Source of the DNA: Luidia sarsii
Lineage: Eukaryota; Echinodermata; Asteroidea; Paxillosida; Luidiidae
Reading direction: 5' to 3'
DNA: 64,000 bases
Assembly: GCA_949987565.1 (NCBI GenBank)
Contig: OX465110.1
Location: 16,222,394 to 16,286,393 of the forward strand
In this document: one piece after another, positions 40,701 through 48,200 of the stretch
How the letters are laid out: each line of letters begins with the position of its first letter
How positions within the stretch are numbered: position 1 is the stretch's first letter
Made by a program: the position numbers and the translations under genes
The notes under the pieces: generated by a model
Databases searched by the model: none
The model's input: only the letters and a program-made list of their open reading frames with translations
What the model was told of the DNA's origin: nothing

Positions 40701-41621
40701 TGCAATTGCCCGCATGTCCTCACCGGACACACTCGGGCAGCGTGAATCGAGACGGCTCTTGGCCGTCTGGCACGGGGAAGAAAAACCCCGATGCCTGCTG
40801 GCAGTGAGTGAAGGTTCATCCTAACTCATCGTGCTGGGCTCTGTCTGGAAGTAAATTTGCCTCAGACAAAGTAATGTACAAAAGGGCATGTTTTTCAATC
40901 CCGCGTATACAGTGCGGATACAACAGCCGTCTTTTTTGGGTGCAATGAGGCGAAGTTTTGCTTTTTTCCCCACAAATTTGTTTTCAAAATGCAACCAGTA
41001 TCATAGACCTACGTGTGTACCTCGTGTGCGGCCACCGATAGGCCTAGCTTTGGTGAAAGTGCTTTATGGTTGTGTGAGAAGTGTTTGTGGTGATTGCTGT
41101 TGATTGTGGTGGTTTCGAATTATTTCGTGGAGGTGGGGTGATGACAATAATGGCCATGGCAACGAGACGTGGTAAACACATCAACATCGACATGACTTTG
41201 GACGGCAAGACGTGACTTTGAATGTTTGTGAACTCCATCATGCTGGAGAGTGCAGGAGAATGGAGAACTTTGAGACGTTGGTGGCAGCAGACAGAAGGTC
41301 CCCCTCCCTCATTTTGCTGCTTCTGGACATGCGCGTACGTTTCTGAGCATGCGCGCGTTCTTCTGCGCCTGCGTGCAATCCATGAACCACACATTATCAT
41401 TGTTATCTAGAACCACTTAAAAGAACCCTTCATATCTTTAGAATGGTCACTCTGGGTCAGTCCCTATAACTGTCTCGTGGCCTTGCCCCCCCCCCCCAAA
41501 AAGCGTGTTTTTCAGGAACGTCACCCGCCACAACAGCCTCGGAACCACGGGCGGCGCTCACACATACAACGGCTACGAGATGGTGGAAAGCAGCGTGTTC
41601 CACAAGTATGGCACGCCGTGA
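25685..41621 (+). CDS. SEH1L: Nucleoporin SEH1 (WD40 protein of Nup107-160 and GATOR2), complete
   Basis: Thirteen exons: 25685-25795, 26804-26854, 27343-27448, 28655-28695, 30005-30085, 30509-30586, 32310-32362, 33425-33517, 34388-34534, 34974-35049, 36111-36189, 37157-37370, 41516-41621. All phases agree and they give 411 residues (vertebrate SEH1: 360 or 421). The start [20 protein letters not shown] is diagnostic. WD40 repeats follow: [71 protein letters not shown] and [23 protein letters not shown]. In other animals it forms an open six-bladed propeller completed by a blade from Nup85 or Mios, at the nuclear pore, at kinetochores and on lysosomes. The C-terminal tail is Gln/Ala-rich. Intron 8 uses a GC donor. 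Confidence 0.95.
26041..26112. repeat. Family I inverted-repeat element, short copy 4
   Basis: TAGTCCGAGTAACTTGG left, then CCCTTACAATCGCCC and its mirror GGGCGATTGTAAGGG, giving a compact hairpin. Confidence 0.7.
26640..26697. repeat. Family A half element, copy 6
   Basis: TTTAGTGGGCCTGACGTTTC, GATCCTAGCAGGACC, TTTCTCAAAGGCAGAG; one near-consensus arm. Confidence 0.85.
26804..26854 (+). CDS. SEH1L: SEH1 exon 2
   Basis: 17 codons, [17 protein letters not shown], between TCTCTTTCAG and GTGAGG; phase 0. Corresponds to the WD..WHC..WK strand of blade 1. Confidence 0.9.
26855..27342. other. SEH1 intron 2
   Basis: No gene or repeat family recognised. Confidence 0.4.
27343..27448 (+). CDS. SEH1L: SEH1 exon 3
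   Basis: [20 protein letters not shown] and [15 protein letters not shown]; donor GTAAAG, phase 1. Almost identical to vertebrate SEH1 here. Confidence 0.95.
27449..28144. other. SEH1 intron 3, first part
   Basis: Single-copy looking DNA with a C-run at 27676; nothing assigned. Confidence 0.4.
28145..28212. repeat. Family A half element, copy 7
   Basis: TTTGCCTTTGAGAAAGGTCC, then GGATCGAAACGTCAGGCCC and ACCAAATTTTGAGA. Confidence 0.85.
28557..28625 (+). mobile_element. tRNA-derived SINE fragment, copy S4
   Basis: A-box-like GAGCTCGGGTGGTAGAGC and B-box-like GAGGTTGGAATCAA. It is followed at once by a T-rich tract and the SEH1 exon 4 acceptor 30 bp later, so the polypyrimidine tract may derive from the SINE tail. 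Confidence 0.55.
28655..28695 (+). CDS. SEH1L: SEH1 exon 4 (41 nt)
   Basis: Encodes [13 protein letters not shown] after the split valine codon, matching the loop before VKR/IKR in SEH1; acceptor TTTTTTTGCAG, donor GTGAGT; phase 1 to 0. Confidence 0.88.
28818..28946. mobile_element. Family M element, partial copy 4
   Basis: CAGCAGTCTCCTGACGACGA, GGCTCTTTTCAGAGCCACAC and the end ATGGTGTCACCGCAAAC; left arm missing. Confidence 0.65.
28947..29261. other. SEH1 intron 4, unassigned part
   Basis: No gene or repeat recognised. Confidence 0.35.
29262..29412. repeat. Family A full palindrome, copy 8
   Basis: Flank GCAAACTGCTTACTGACTAA, arm GTGGGCCTGACGTTTCGATC, centre CTCAAAGGCAGAGAAAGG and mirror arm to GTCAGGCCCACTCAATTTT. 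Near-perfect stem of about 50 bp. Confidence 0.9.
29425..29566. repeat. Family A full palindrome, copy 9
   Basis: Arm GTGAGAGGGCCTGACGTTTT and mirror GTCAGGCCCTCTCACTTTTG, with the trailing flank TTTTAGTCAGTCAGCAGTTTG. It uses the GAGAGGGCC variant rather than GTGGGCC, so it is a different subfamily from the neighbour 15 bp away. Confidence 0.9.
29826..29946. mobile_element. Family M element, partial copy 5
   Basis: GTGTGGCTCTTAAAAGAGCC, CGTCATCAGGAGACT and the end ATGGTGTCACCTCAAACC. Confidence 0.6.
30005..30085 (+). CDS. SEH1L: SEH1 exon 5
   Basis: [20 protein letters not shown] to HLGLQL; phase 0 both ends; acceptor TTTTATTCAG, donor GTAAGG. Confidence 0.94.
30086..30508. other. SEH1 intron 5
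   Basis: No feature recognised. Confidence 0.4.
30509..30586 (+). CDS. SEH1L: SEH1 exon 6
   Basis: [20 protein letters not shown] and ATWSAQ; phase 0; acceptor ATTTTCCAG, donor GTAAAA. Confidence 0.94.
30587..31229. other. SEH1 intron 6, part before the minisatellite
   Basis: Single-copy; at 31010-31058 it contains ATTAATGGTACC and TTAGGGAGACATT, which are the reverse complement of the minisatellite unit that follows. Confidence 0.5.
31230..31739. repeat. 28-bp minisatellite, about 18 units
   Basis: The unit starts GGGAATGTCTCCCTAAGG and continues TACCATCTAT. Variants at the last positions (CTAT, CAAC, CCAT, CTATC) are interspersed, and one 36-bp unit is near 31650. Each unit carries the small self-complementary GGGAnnnnTCCC. 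In SEH1 intron 6. Confidence 0.95.
32310..32362 (+). CDS. SEH1L: SEH1 exon 7
   Basis: [17 protein letters not shown], ending in phase 2 before GTAATG; acceptor CTGCAAACAG. Confidence 0.92.
32431..33230. mobile_element. About 800-bp inverted-repeat element with GGGCCGATTTCATGAAACTC ends (family H)
   Basis: Right end AGCTTTATGAAATCGGCCCC mirrors the left. Subterminal TTACGACG / CGTCGTAA-type repeats and a threefold GTCTTAACTGAC unit at 33077-33116. No transposase frame. It shares its terminal motif with families F and G but not its interior, and abuts the next element. Confidence 0.7.
33229..33388. repeat. Family F foldback element, copy 5
   Basis: GGTGGATTTCACAAAGCC left, GATGAAATCGACCCCAGG right, interior ACGATGGATAACCCATCGTA. 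Confidence 0.85.
33425..33517 (+). CDS. SEH1L: SEH1 exon 8 (followed by a GC splice donor)
   Basis: [20 protein letters not shown] and [10 protein letters not shown]; ends AACGAGAG/GCAAGT in phase 2. Only the GC donor keeps the frame; a GT four bases further on would shift exon 9 out of frame. Confidence 0.92.
33705..33800. repeat. Family A element, strongly diverged copy
   Basis: GGGAGGGCCTGACGTCTCAA, TGCCTTTGAGTCCC and ATTGAGATGCCAGGCCCTG keep the symmetric layout. Confidence 0.5.
34199..34325. repeat. Family A full palindrome, copy 10
   Basis: Flank AACTGCTTACTGACTAAAAT, arm GTGGGCCTGACGTTTCGATC, minimal centre TTTCTCAAAGG, mirror arm GAAACGTCAGGCCCACTAAA. It ends about 60 bp before SEH1 exon 9. 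Confidence 0.9.
34388..34534 (+). CDS. SEH1L: SEH1 exon 9
   Basis: [20 protein letters not shown] and [19 protein letters not shown]; phase 2 both ends; donor GTAAAT. Confidence 0.95.
34680..34950 (+). repeat. Family J element, copy 3 (most of SEH1 intron 9)
   Basis: Ends CAGGGATGTAAG and CTTACATCCCTGC form short terminal inverted repeats. It occupies 271 of the 439 bp of the intron and stops 23 bp before the exon 10 acceptor; the polypyrimidine tract begins right after it. Confidence 0.8.
34974..35049 (+). CDS. SEH1L: SEH1 exon 10
   Basis: [20 protein letters not shown] then HNNQQ; phase 2 to 0; acceptor TTCCCCCCAG, donor GTTAGT. A variable loop before the last blade. Confidence 0.9.
35050..36110. 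other. SEH1 intron 10
   Basis: Pyrimidine-rich (CCT/TCC) 35170-35340, then the 84-bp minisatellite, then more CATCA-rich sequence up to the exon 11 acceptor. Confidence 0.6.
35425..35812. repeat. 84-bp minisatellite of CAT/CAC-rich DNA, about 4.6 units
   Basis: Units begin ACCTTCACCCTCATTATCTC at 35425, 35509, 35593, 35677 and 35761 and are nearly identical. As 84 is divisible by 3 and the composition lacks stops, several frames on both strands stay open over the array; these are not genes. Confidence 0.95.
36111..36189 (+). CDS. SEH1L: SEH1 exon 11
   Basis: [20 protein letters not shown] and HVRLWK; phase 0 to 1; acceptor TTTCCCCAG, donor GTCAGT. Confidence 0.95.
36230..36965. repeat. GACT tetranucleotide array with higher-order units
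   Basis: Long pure GACT runs (the longest about 36449-36604) alternate with a longer unit, CTTGGACTCAGACTCAACTT followed by GTATGACTCGTGACTTGG, repeated about six times. On the minus strand the period-4 run reads as a Ser-Gln-Ser-Val frame, which is not a gene. Confidence 0.95.
37157..37370 (+). CDS. SEH1L: SEH1 exon 12 (end of propeller, Gln-rich tail)
   Basis: [20 protein letters not shown] matches the vertebrate ANYMDNWKC segment, then a lineage-specific Gln/Ala-rich tail ([14 protein letters not shown]). Acceptor TTTTTAG, donor GTACAC, phase 1 to 2. Confidence 0.93.
37704..38071. mobile_element. TTAA-flanked MITE, family K copy 2
   Basis: AGCCCCTACACAACATTGG and CCAATGTTGTGTAGGGGCT, perfect 19-bp terminal inverted repeats, TTAA outside both ends (37700-37703, 38072-38075). 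Interior shares GAAATATTTCAGTGCAAGG with copy 3. Confidence 0.9.
38628..38757 (+). mobile_element. tRNA-derived SINE, copy S3
   Basis: GACTAGTTGGGAAGG leader, A-box GGATAGCTCAGGTG, B-box CAGGTTCAAAAACC, tail CTAAGTTTTCTTTGTC and a T-run. Confidence 0.75.
39751..40425. repeat. Family G element pair, one interrupted by another insertion
   Basis: CCAGGGGCCAATTTCATAGA opens a forward copy. An inverted copy follows and is broken at 40138 by a separate element, resuming at about 40367 (GATTCTATGAATCATGAC) and closing TGTATGAAATTGGCG. Confidence 0.6.
40138..40366. mobile_element. Inverted-repeat element nested in family G (family N)
   Basis: CCGTTTACGAAATGAATGC left and CTTCATTTCGTAAAAGGCCC right. 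The broken host sequence is CCTATGA on one side and TCTATGA on the other, a possible 7-8-bp duplication as made by hAT elements; the exact ends are uncertain. Confidence 0.5.
41516..41621 (+). CDS. SEH1L: SEH1 terminal exon 13
   Basis: [20 protein letters not shown] and [14 protein letters not shown], then TGA at 41619. Acceptor TTTTTCAG. The tail has no recognised domain. Confidence 0.82.
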
Positions 41622-41819
41622 GCGCACGGACGGAGCGGAGGGCCGTGGCACGGTGGGGGACCTCGGACGCCGGGGATTTCCTGTCGACTCCAGACTTGAA
41701 CCGGAGAGAAAACCCGGGTGTCGTAAAATATCATCTCCAAGCAATACTCCCTGGCCCGTTCACACCAGTCATATCCTGGATAACTGTCTAATTGAATTCC
41801 CAATATCTCTTCCAATTCG

Positions 41820-41825
41820 ATTAAA
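41820..41825 (+). terminator. Candidate polyadenylation signal ATTAAA (SEH1)
   Basis: ATTAAA about 200 bp after the SEH1 stop codon; followed by T-rich sequence near 41864-41879. Confidence 0.4.
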
Positions 41826-44800
41826 GTTTAGGCCTATAGCGATGAAGTAAACCTTTTTCTATTCGGTTTGGGTTTTTTTGTGGAGAAGATTATCTTTACA
41901 GTCCATTACGTTTCTGAACGGTGAAGACAAAAGTCTAAACATTACACCGCCAAAGAGCGAGGGGCCCTTGTAGTTTTTGTCAATTGTGTCTCGCTGGGTG
42001 TCTTCTAGTTTTTGACAATTTTCACTCGGTGTTTGGCCCGCCTTTTGAGGAAGCATCTTGACCCCAGCTTTATGAAAGCTCAAGGGGCCGTTTCCGCAGT
42101 GACATAAATTATTGTCTACGGCATAGTGCACTCCCTGTAAAAACTCAAAACAAAATGGGGGAAATAAATTTTAAACTAACAATGATCAAATTATCAGCCG
42201 GTTACATTATTGGTCGAAATCAATCATGCACAAATTTCGGCAGAGTTTCTGTTAGAAGCAGACCCAGTACCTGCACGCAATGTTGTCCAAACACCTTTTT
42301 TCCGACAACTCTTTTAGTGTGTAGTGCATATCACCCTTGACTCCATCAAATTGCTAAATTCACAATTCATAATTATAGCCTTAATGATGGAGAATGTTAA
42401 TCGAATAAGGTGGTTTATCTGCTATTTCGTCAAGGAGCTATGAAATGCATCAGGGTTTGCTGAACATCCGAAACAAGAGGGCTTGGGGGAATTGACATTT
42501 TAAAAGAAGCTTGAGACACTGTAACTTTCATGCTTTTGTGTACGTTTTTTTTTTTAAGATTCAAAGAGGGTTTGGCCTGCCCGATGTAATAAGCGTGCCC
42601 TGTAGGCCCTACTCGCCCTGATGCCTGATGAAAAAAAATTTTGGAAATCAAAAATAATAGGCCTTGGTGTTGTTTGACTTCGACGATATTGTATAAGCCG
42701 TTGGATTCCCATGGCAACCGTTTTAAATAATAGCCTCAGGTTCTATATAGCTGAGTTCAATCGGCACTGAACTTCGCAATGTGACCGACTTTTTCGACTA
42801 TTGAACGTCAGTGGAATAGGCTTTTTTAGATTCTTTATTTAGACGAGTATAAAATAAAGACAGTATAAGAACAATAATGAAATCGCCGTGGAGCACGTAA
42901 TCAGAAACTCGTCCAAAGGATTACACGAAATGATTTTTTTTTTTAAATATTAAGTAATATTTTGCAATATTTGGTCTTATTTAATTCAAGAATCATTCGA
43001 TGTTGTTTGTCGTCCAACAAAAATGCTTTTCTATAGTCCTTTTCATATTTTATGATATTGTGTGAGGCAGACATAGGCCAATAGCATGCACCATCATATC
43101 ACAAGCGTATTATTTTTTACATTCTGTGGGAAATCTGTGACTTTTTTACCATTGAATATTTGTGAGAATTGTTTTTTTAGAAAATGTTTTCCTTACATAG
43201 GCCTATTCATGTGATGTAGGATTGAATTAAACCAACATAAACTTTCTATAATTGTTTTCCGACATCGGGTTTAAAAGCGTGTTGAAAGTTGAATCGGCTG
43301 TGGTGCAAATCGAGTTTCTCAAACAATGACGAAAGGTGATTCCCGTTGTTTTTGTGTGCATGGATGAAACCACGACGCTGTGCGCTTAACTTTGACAGGG
43401 TCGGTCCGAAGGCTACGTGTAGGCCTATATGGATTGGTGGACCGTCGGTGGCATTGGCACTATACCTTCCCAAATTACTCCGTAATGCGTTCACGAAATT
43501 TAATCGGTGAGTATTTTAGAGGTTCTTACGTTTTGGTCCAAGCAGAAGATCAGAGCATGACATTTTGACCAAAATAAGTGCCATCTTGTCCTTTATCCCT
43601 TTTCCCTTGAGAAAGGTTCTGCTAACCTCGAAACATGCAGCTTTTATAATCAAAAAACAAAAATTCAAAGATCCCACTCAACTTTAACATTTATTTAATC
43701 TTTAACATTAACAATTTTCAACAGTTAGAGGGCTCGTGCATGTGTCGTCTGTGCCATGACTCAGGATCCTTGTATCTTTTCATATTTTTGTTGGTTTTTA
43801 ATATACATTTTCAGATCGTTCTAGTCGGCGGTTTTGCGACATTTTTGTGCTTCACATTTAGAGAGAAAATTAGGCCTACAGGTCATAATATCGTACATTT
43901 TTTTCTACACGACTTGCACGTGTGCACGCACTTTGTACCCTCTCAGAAATTTGGCAAAGTATAGAGACATACGGGTGTATTTACAAATCCGAGTTGAAGT
44001 TCATATGTCTTGTTTAGGTCGACCCCTAAAAGTGCAGCCTTCGAGGCCTATATATACCAACGCCATAAGTACCTCTATCGGCGTCGTCTTCACGTGGAGA
44101 TAAATTGCAAAGGAACTTGCCTTATCTTTGTAGGTTATTTCTTTGAATCCACTCTCAAAACAAACATACAGACAAACAAATAAACAGACGAGCAAAATCG
44201 GTTGTTTATGTTTCGATACAGCATGGACTTTTGTCTGGGGCGCTGTCTAAAGGGTAATGCTATAAACACGATTAGACCTGAACAACAAATTTAGGATTAT
44301 TTTTCAGCCTGCACAAAATCTCAGCTGTGACTGCGTTGAGTGAGGCTGTTGTAGGCCTAGCCTTTACAGCACTGATTTTGGAATGAACTCACTTTGATCT
44401 TTCGAATTTATTTTGCATGACCTATTGTGGGAAACGTTGATCCTTCTGCTTGTTTGAATGGGAATTATGATACAGTTTTATACTGGATGTCTGTATAAAA
44501 CATGATTAAAAAGATATTTATGCAGGTGTGTATTATGCTATCGAGAGTTTCCCATTTTGGAATGGGATTTAAAGCTTGTATTAGTTATGGGACATGCAAT
44601 CTAGAATTTGTCGTTTTTAAATTTTGGTCGAACGTAAGGGTGGAATTATTTGGGGGGAAAAGGTGTCGTGCTTATACTTTTAGACGTTTCCTGCTATAGA
44701 TACGGCAGGTCTGACGTTTTGGCATTTTAACATTTTTGTGGGGGTTGGGGTTGTAGATTAGCTTGGAATTGATTTGTTGTACAAAGTTATGAAATAATAT

Positions 44801-45461
44801 GGCCAGCTGATATGGTTATGCCACGCTGACGTGAGATAGGCCTAAGTAACATTTTTTGAAAGAAATGGAAGTCCATATTGGCGAGGTCAAAAGGGTGTAT
44901 GGCCGTATCTGTTCCAAAATAGCACGCGTAACGGGATAGCGGAACAGCGGCGACTATCTCGGAACTCGGAACTTTGCCCAATTTTGTTTCCGCCCCAGGG
45001 ATCACCTATTTTGGACGACCGGGACGAAAATAGTCACCGAAGCATTTTTCTCACCGGGGCTAACAGATAGCGAGACTCGGTAAGCCTTGACTCCGTTAGT
45101 GACTAGACGCTGTCGTTCTAGTGTGTGACTTTGAATTTCGTCTGGTTGAACTGTTATGCACAGCGAGTGACTTGAGTTGTCTGGTTGGCCAAGATTGGTA
45201 GGCCTACTCTCTTTTACAAAAACACAGCAGTTAGATGAATATTGTGGATCAACGATCAACCATTGACGGTGTTTGCAGTCGGCGTGCAAATTGACTCACT
45301 TTGGCAAGTTTCTCGAGAGGACGATGGAACCTCATAACCTTTAGCTCAAACTCGCGAAGGAACATAAACAAGTAAAAGAACAGAACCCAAAAAACTGTCG
45401 ACTCCCTGCGAAAAAAAATCTCCGAGGACTGCTGACTCAGCGAGCGCTGGCGGTGGGCGTC
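41826..45461. other. Intergenic between SEH1 and the Gs locus
   Basis: AT-rich, markedly poorer in recognisable repeats than the rest; one degenerate family A copy (43520-43645). No supported exon. From about 44900 it becomes less AT-rich toward the exon at 45462. Confidence 0.5.
43520..43645. repeat. Family A element, diverged copy 11
   Basis: TACGTTTTGGTCCAAGCAGA and CTTGAGAAAGGTTCTGCTAA, then CCTCGAAACATGCAG; symmetric layout kept. Confidence 0.5.
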
Positions 45462-45600
45462 ATGGGGAACGCGAACGATTGCACGGGGGGACCGTTGGAC
45501 GAAGCCACGCTCCGTAGCCGGAGGATCGACAAATACCTGAAAGAGAGCGGCAAGGAGTTCAAGGCGTACCTCAAGAACTGGAACAAGCTTCTCTTACTAG
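45462..45600 (+). CDS. Alternative first exon encoding a G-alpha N-terminus
   Basis: ATG in strong context (GTCATGG), preceded by an in-frame TAG at 45342 with no other ATG between. It encodes 46 codons plus one base: MGNANDCTGGPLDEATLRSR, then RIDKYLKESG and LLLLG, ending CTTACTAG/GTAAGC. LLLLG followed by a phase-1 intron is exactly the exon 1 end of G-alpha genes, and the next compatible exon (GAGESGKST) is the Gs exon 2 at 56351. Coding length equals that of the regular Gs exon 1 (139 nt). RS..ID..L.E.G resembles the Gi/o N-terminal helix more than Gs; Cys7 rather than Cys3 could be acylated. It could be an alternative Gs start or the stranded first exon of another G-alpha gene. Confidence 0.75.
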
Positions 45601-45997
45601 GTAAGCCCAAGGTTTAATCGTAAGGCCTTCATTGTGCCACTGGATATCACTTCATTGTCTTCTTTCTAACGTTTTCAACACAAATCGATAGAAAGATGCT
45701 ACTTTTTAATTACTCGATTGGCCTAAAGTAAGTTCGAAAGTTGAGGGCTTGATGACGTTTCTATCTCTAAGCATGACGAGCAGAAAAACGGAAGAAAGTG
45801 ATAGCAGTATTATCTGTTTCTACACGGTAAAATTGATGGTTAATAACATTACAAAGTAGGCCCCTATCGTCCGTATAAATGACTGAGTATCATAATATCT
45901 GGTAAAGGACTGCCTAGTAATTCCGAAGAACTTAGGAATGTCATGAGCAAAATAAATCAAATTTGTATCCGTCTGTTTAAGCCTATATGCAGTTGTG

Positions 45998-46045
45998 TTT
46001 GAGAAAGGTCCTTCTAGGATCGAAACGTCACGCCCTCGAACTTAA
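45998..46045. repeat. Family A half element, copy 12
   Basis: TTGAGAAAGGTCCTTCTAGG then ATCGAAACGTCACGCCCTCG. Confidence 0.75.
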
Positions 46046-46756
46046 AGATTGGGCCTATAAAGATTCAGCAAAAATTAAATGACAGTAATATCCCAGATAT
46101 TTCTATATGTTTTTCTTCTGCCACCGATTCTCATCGTCTTCTGTTGGCTTTATACTTTGTTTACCCTGAAGATTTAAAATGATAAAGGCGTTACTTTTTT
46201 CCCTCTCTTTAAGAAAGAAACACATCAAGGTGTGTTTCTAATCCACTCTTGTATGCAGCATGTAACAGTCGTAGTTATCTGCGCAACAATCGGTGTTTAC
46301 ACGAAAAACCCTTGAAATCTCTTATACTGTCATGGAAAAGAATATTGATGCACCATCTGCTTATTTGCAAATACTGTTCGCTGATTGGCCAAGTCGGTCT
46401 GGCGTCACTGCTCGTCACTGACCAATCGTGATTGTCGTCGCTTCTTCGGCTCAGTGGTTAATTGCACGAAGCTGAAGCCGAGTTTAATTAACCCAGGATC
46501 TAAAAGTAGGGACTCATGACACAGTTATATTCGTGTGAACAAGTAGGTTGGACTTATCCCCTTGGTTTATGTCGTTTGAAAATCCAAGAAAAAGGCCATT
46601 ACCTCAGTTAAACACTACGTAATGCCCTATTTCTACATGTAGGCCTACACATTTTTACAAGATTATTCTTATAGAGATAGGCCTACACAGTGGTATAGTA
46701 AAATATTGCAAATCGCTTATACTGCATGGCTAAAATGACAGATGCAAATGTTATAG

Positions 46757-46798
46757 AGGTCCAGACGTTTCGATCCTAGCAGGACCGTTCCCAAAGTC
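46757..46798. repeat. Family A half element, copy 13
   Basis: GAGGTCCAGACGTTTCGATC then CTAGCAGGACCGTTCCCAAAG. Confidence 0.7.
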
Positions 46799-48080
46799 AT
46801 TCAACATGATTGAGATGCAGAGATAAAGTGCCTACTTTCGTGCTGCATACTCACCTCCCTTTATTCGTTTCGCATTCCTAGTGTGTGATTATTATCGAGA
46901 CAGTTTATGGGAATGGTTGATAGAGTAGAACGACTAAAATCAACCCAGGGCAGTGAACATACCATGGAGTGACCTGCATAGTCCCTTCCGTAAAGTCCGT
47001 TCAGGTCTATACAGGGTGGTGATGTGGTTTTTTTCTCTCTCATACAAAATGACGTATCTCTCAAGTTGGCCTTTTTTTTTAGCGAGGTCTGCTTTTGAGC
47101 GGCAGGGTTCATCAACCTCCAGCAGGCAGAATGGGGCGACCAAGCCGATCAGGGAGAACATCAGAGCAAAGTGCTCATTATCATGAAGGTTTCTTTCGTA
47201 ACGAACTCGTAGTAGACCTGTACTGCCGAGCGACCAATGGAAGGGAGCATGATAGAAGTTACCACACGATCGAGTGGGTCAGGCACGCCCAGCACACGTC
47301 GTGAGCGCCGTGTACTTAGACTGGAAAGACCTGGGATTTCTCAAGCGGGTCACTGATCGCCTCAGCTACCAGACTCGCCCTGTACTTTCGTCTTTCAGTC
47401 TTGACAAGCCAAGACCGATGTTCGGTTCTCACTCTTTACGCAGTTTTCCCAGAAAAATCTACATCACCACGAGTATATCATATAATATTTAGGCCTATTC
47501 AGTGTTCATCTGAAAACCGAACCTGCTATTGCGTTTCTGGCGACCTTGTGACGGAACGAGTCGTGGGGGTTTGTCCACGACTCTCGGGCGGGCCAGACGA
47601 CGCCTCGGCCCCGTATAGATTGTTCCGTGGGACCACGCTACGCCACAGCGAGTCGCCGCTTTTCCCGTCACCAGTCAGGAGAGCTCTCCTCATCCGAAGG
47701 CTTTTGCATATTCCAACCGCAAGTGTCTATACATACACTATACACATCTCTAATTTCTTCTGCTGTGTAATCTGTAGTTCGATTGTCTTTTCAGAATTAG
47801 TCCGTGCAATGTCATTATTATAATCATTCGTGCGTAGTCTCGAACTCAGCATGCACGCATTTAGGCCCACAGAATGCATGCTGCATGGTCTTATCTGAGT
47901 CTTATGATCTGTTCAATGTTCTTGTCGTTCTTTCTTCGTTGTAAAAATGCTGAGAAATGGATGCCACCATTTATGCATACATTTTTATGGCATTTTTTGC
48001 TCTACTTTCCAGCAATATGGCCGATATCGCTGGACGCTATAGCGTTATCTAACACATAATAATTAGGCCTATCAAACATG

Positions 48081-48200
48081 TTGCAAACTGCTTACTGACT
48101 AAATTTACCAATGAAGGCAAATCTAAAGAATTAGTTTCGATCCTAGCAGGACCTTTGAGAAAGGTCCTGCTATGATTGAAACGTCAGGCCCACTATTTTG
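48081..48200. repeat. Family A palindrome, copy 14
   Basis: Flank TTGCAAACTGCTTACTGACT, left arm TTTCGATCCTAGCAGGACC (outer part lost), mirror arm GGTCCTGCTATGATTGAAAC and GTCAGGCCCACTATTTTG. Confidence 0.85.

Larger units (their letters stand above)
37371..41515. other. SEH1 intron 12 (4.1 kb)
   Basis: Contains family K copy 2, SINE S3, and an array of family G pieces with an inserted element (39751-40425). Stretches 38072-38627, 38758-39750 and 40426-41515 show nothing recognisable. Confidence 0.6.

Noticed and set aside
47401..47823. 140-residue frame
   Set aside because: No recognisable domain, no splice context, no repeat of composition typical for exons here; likely chance.
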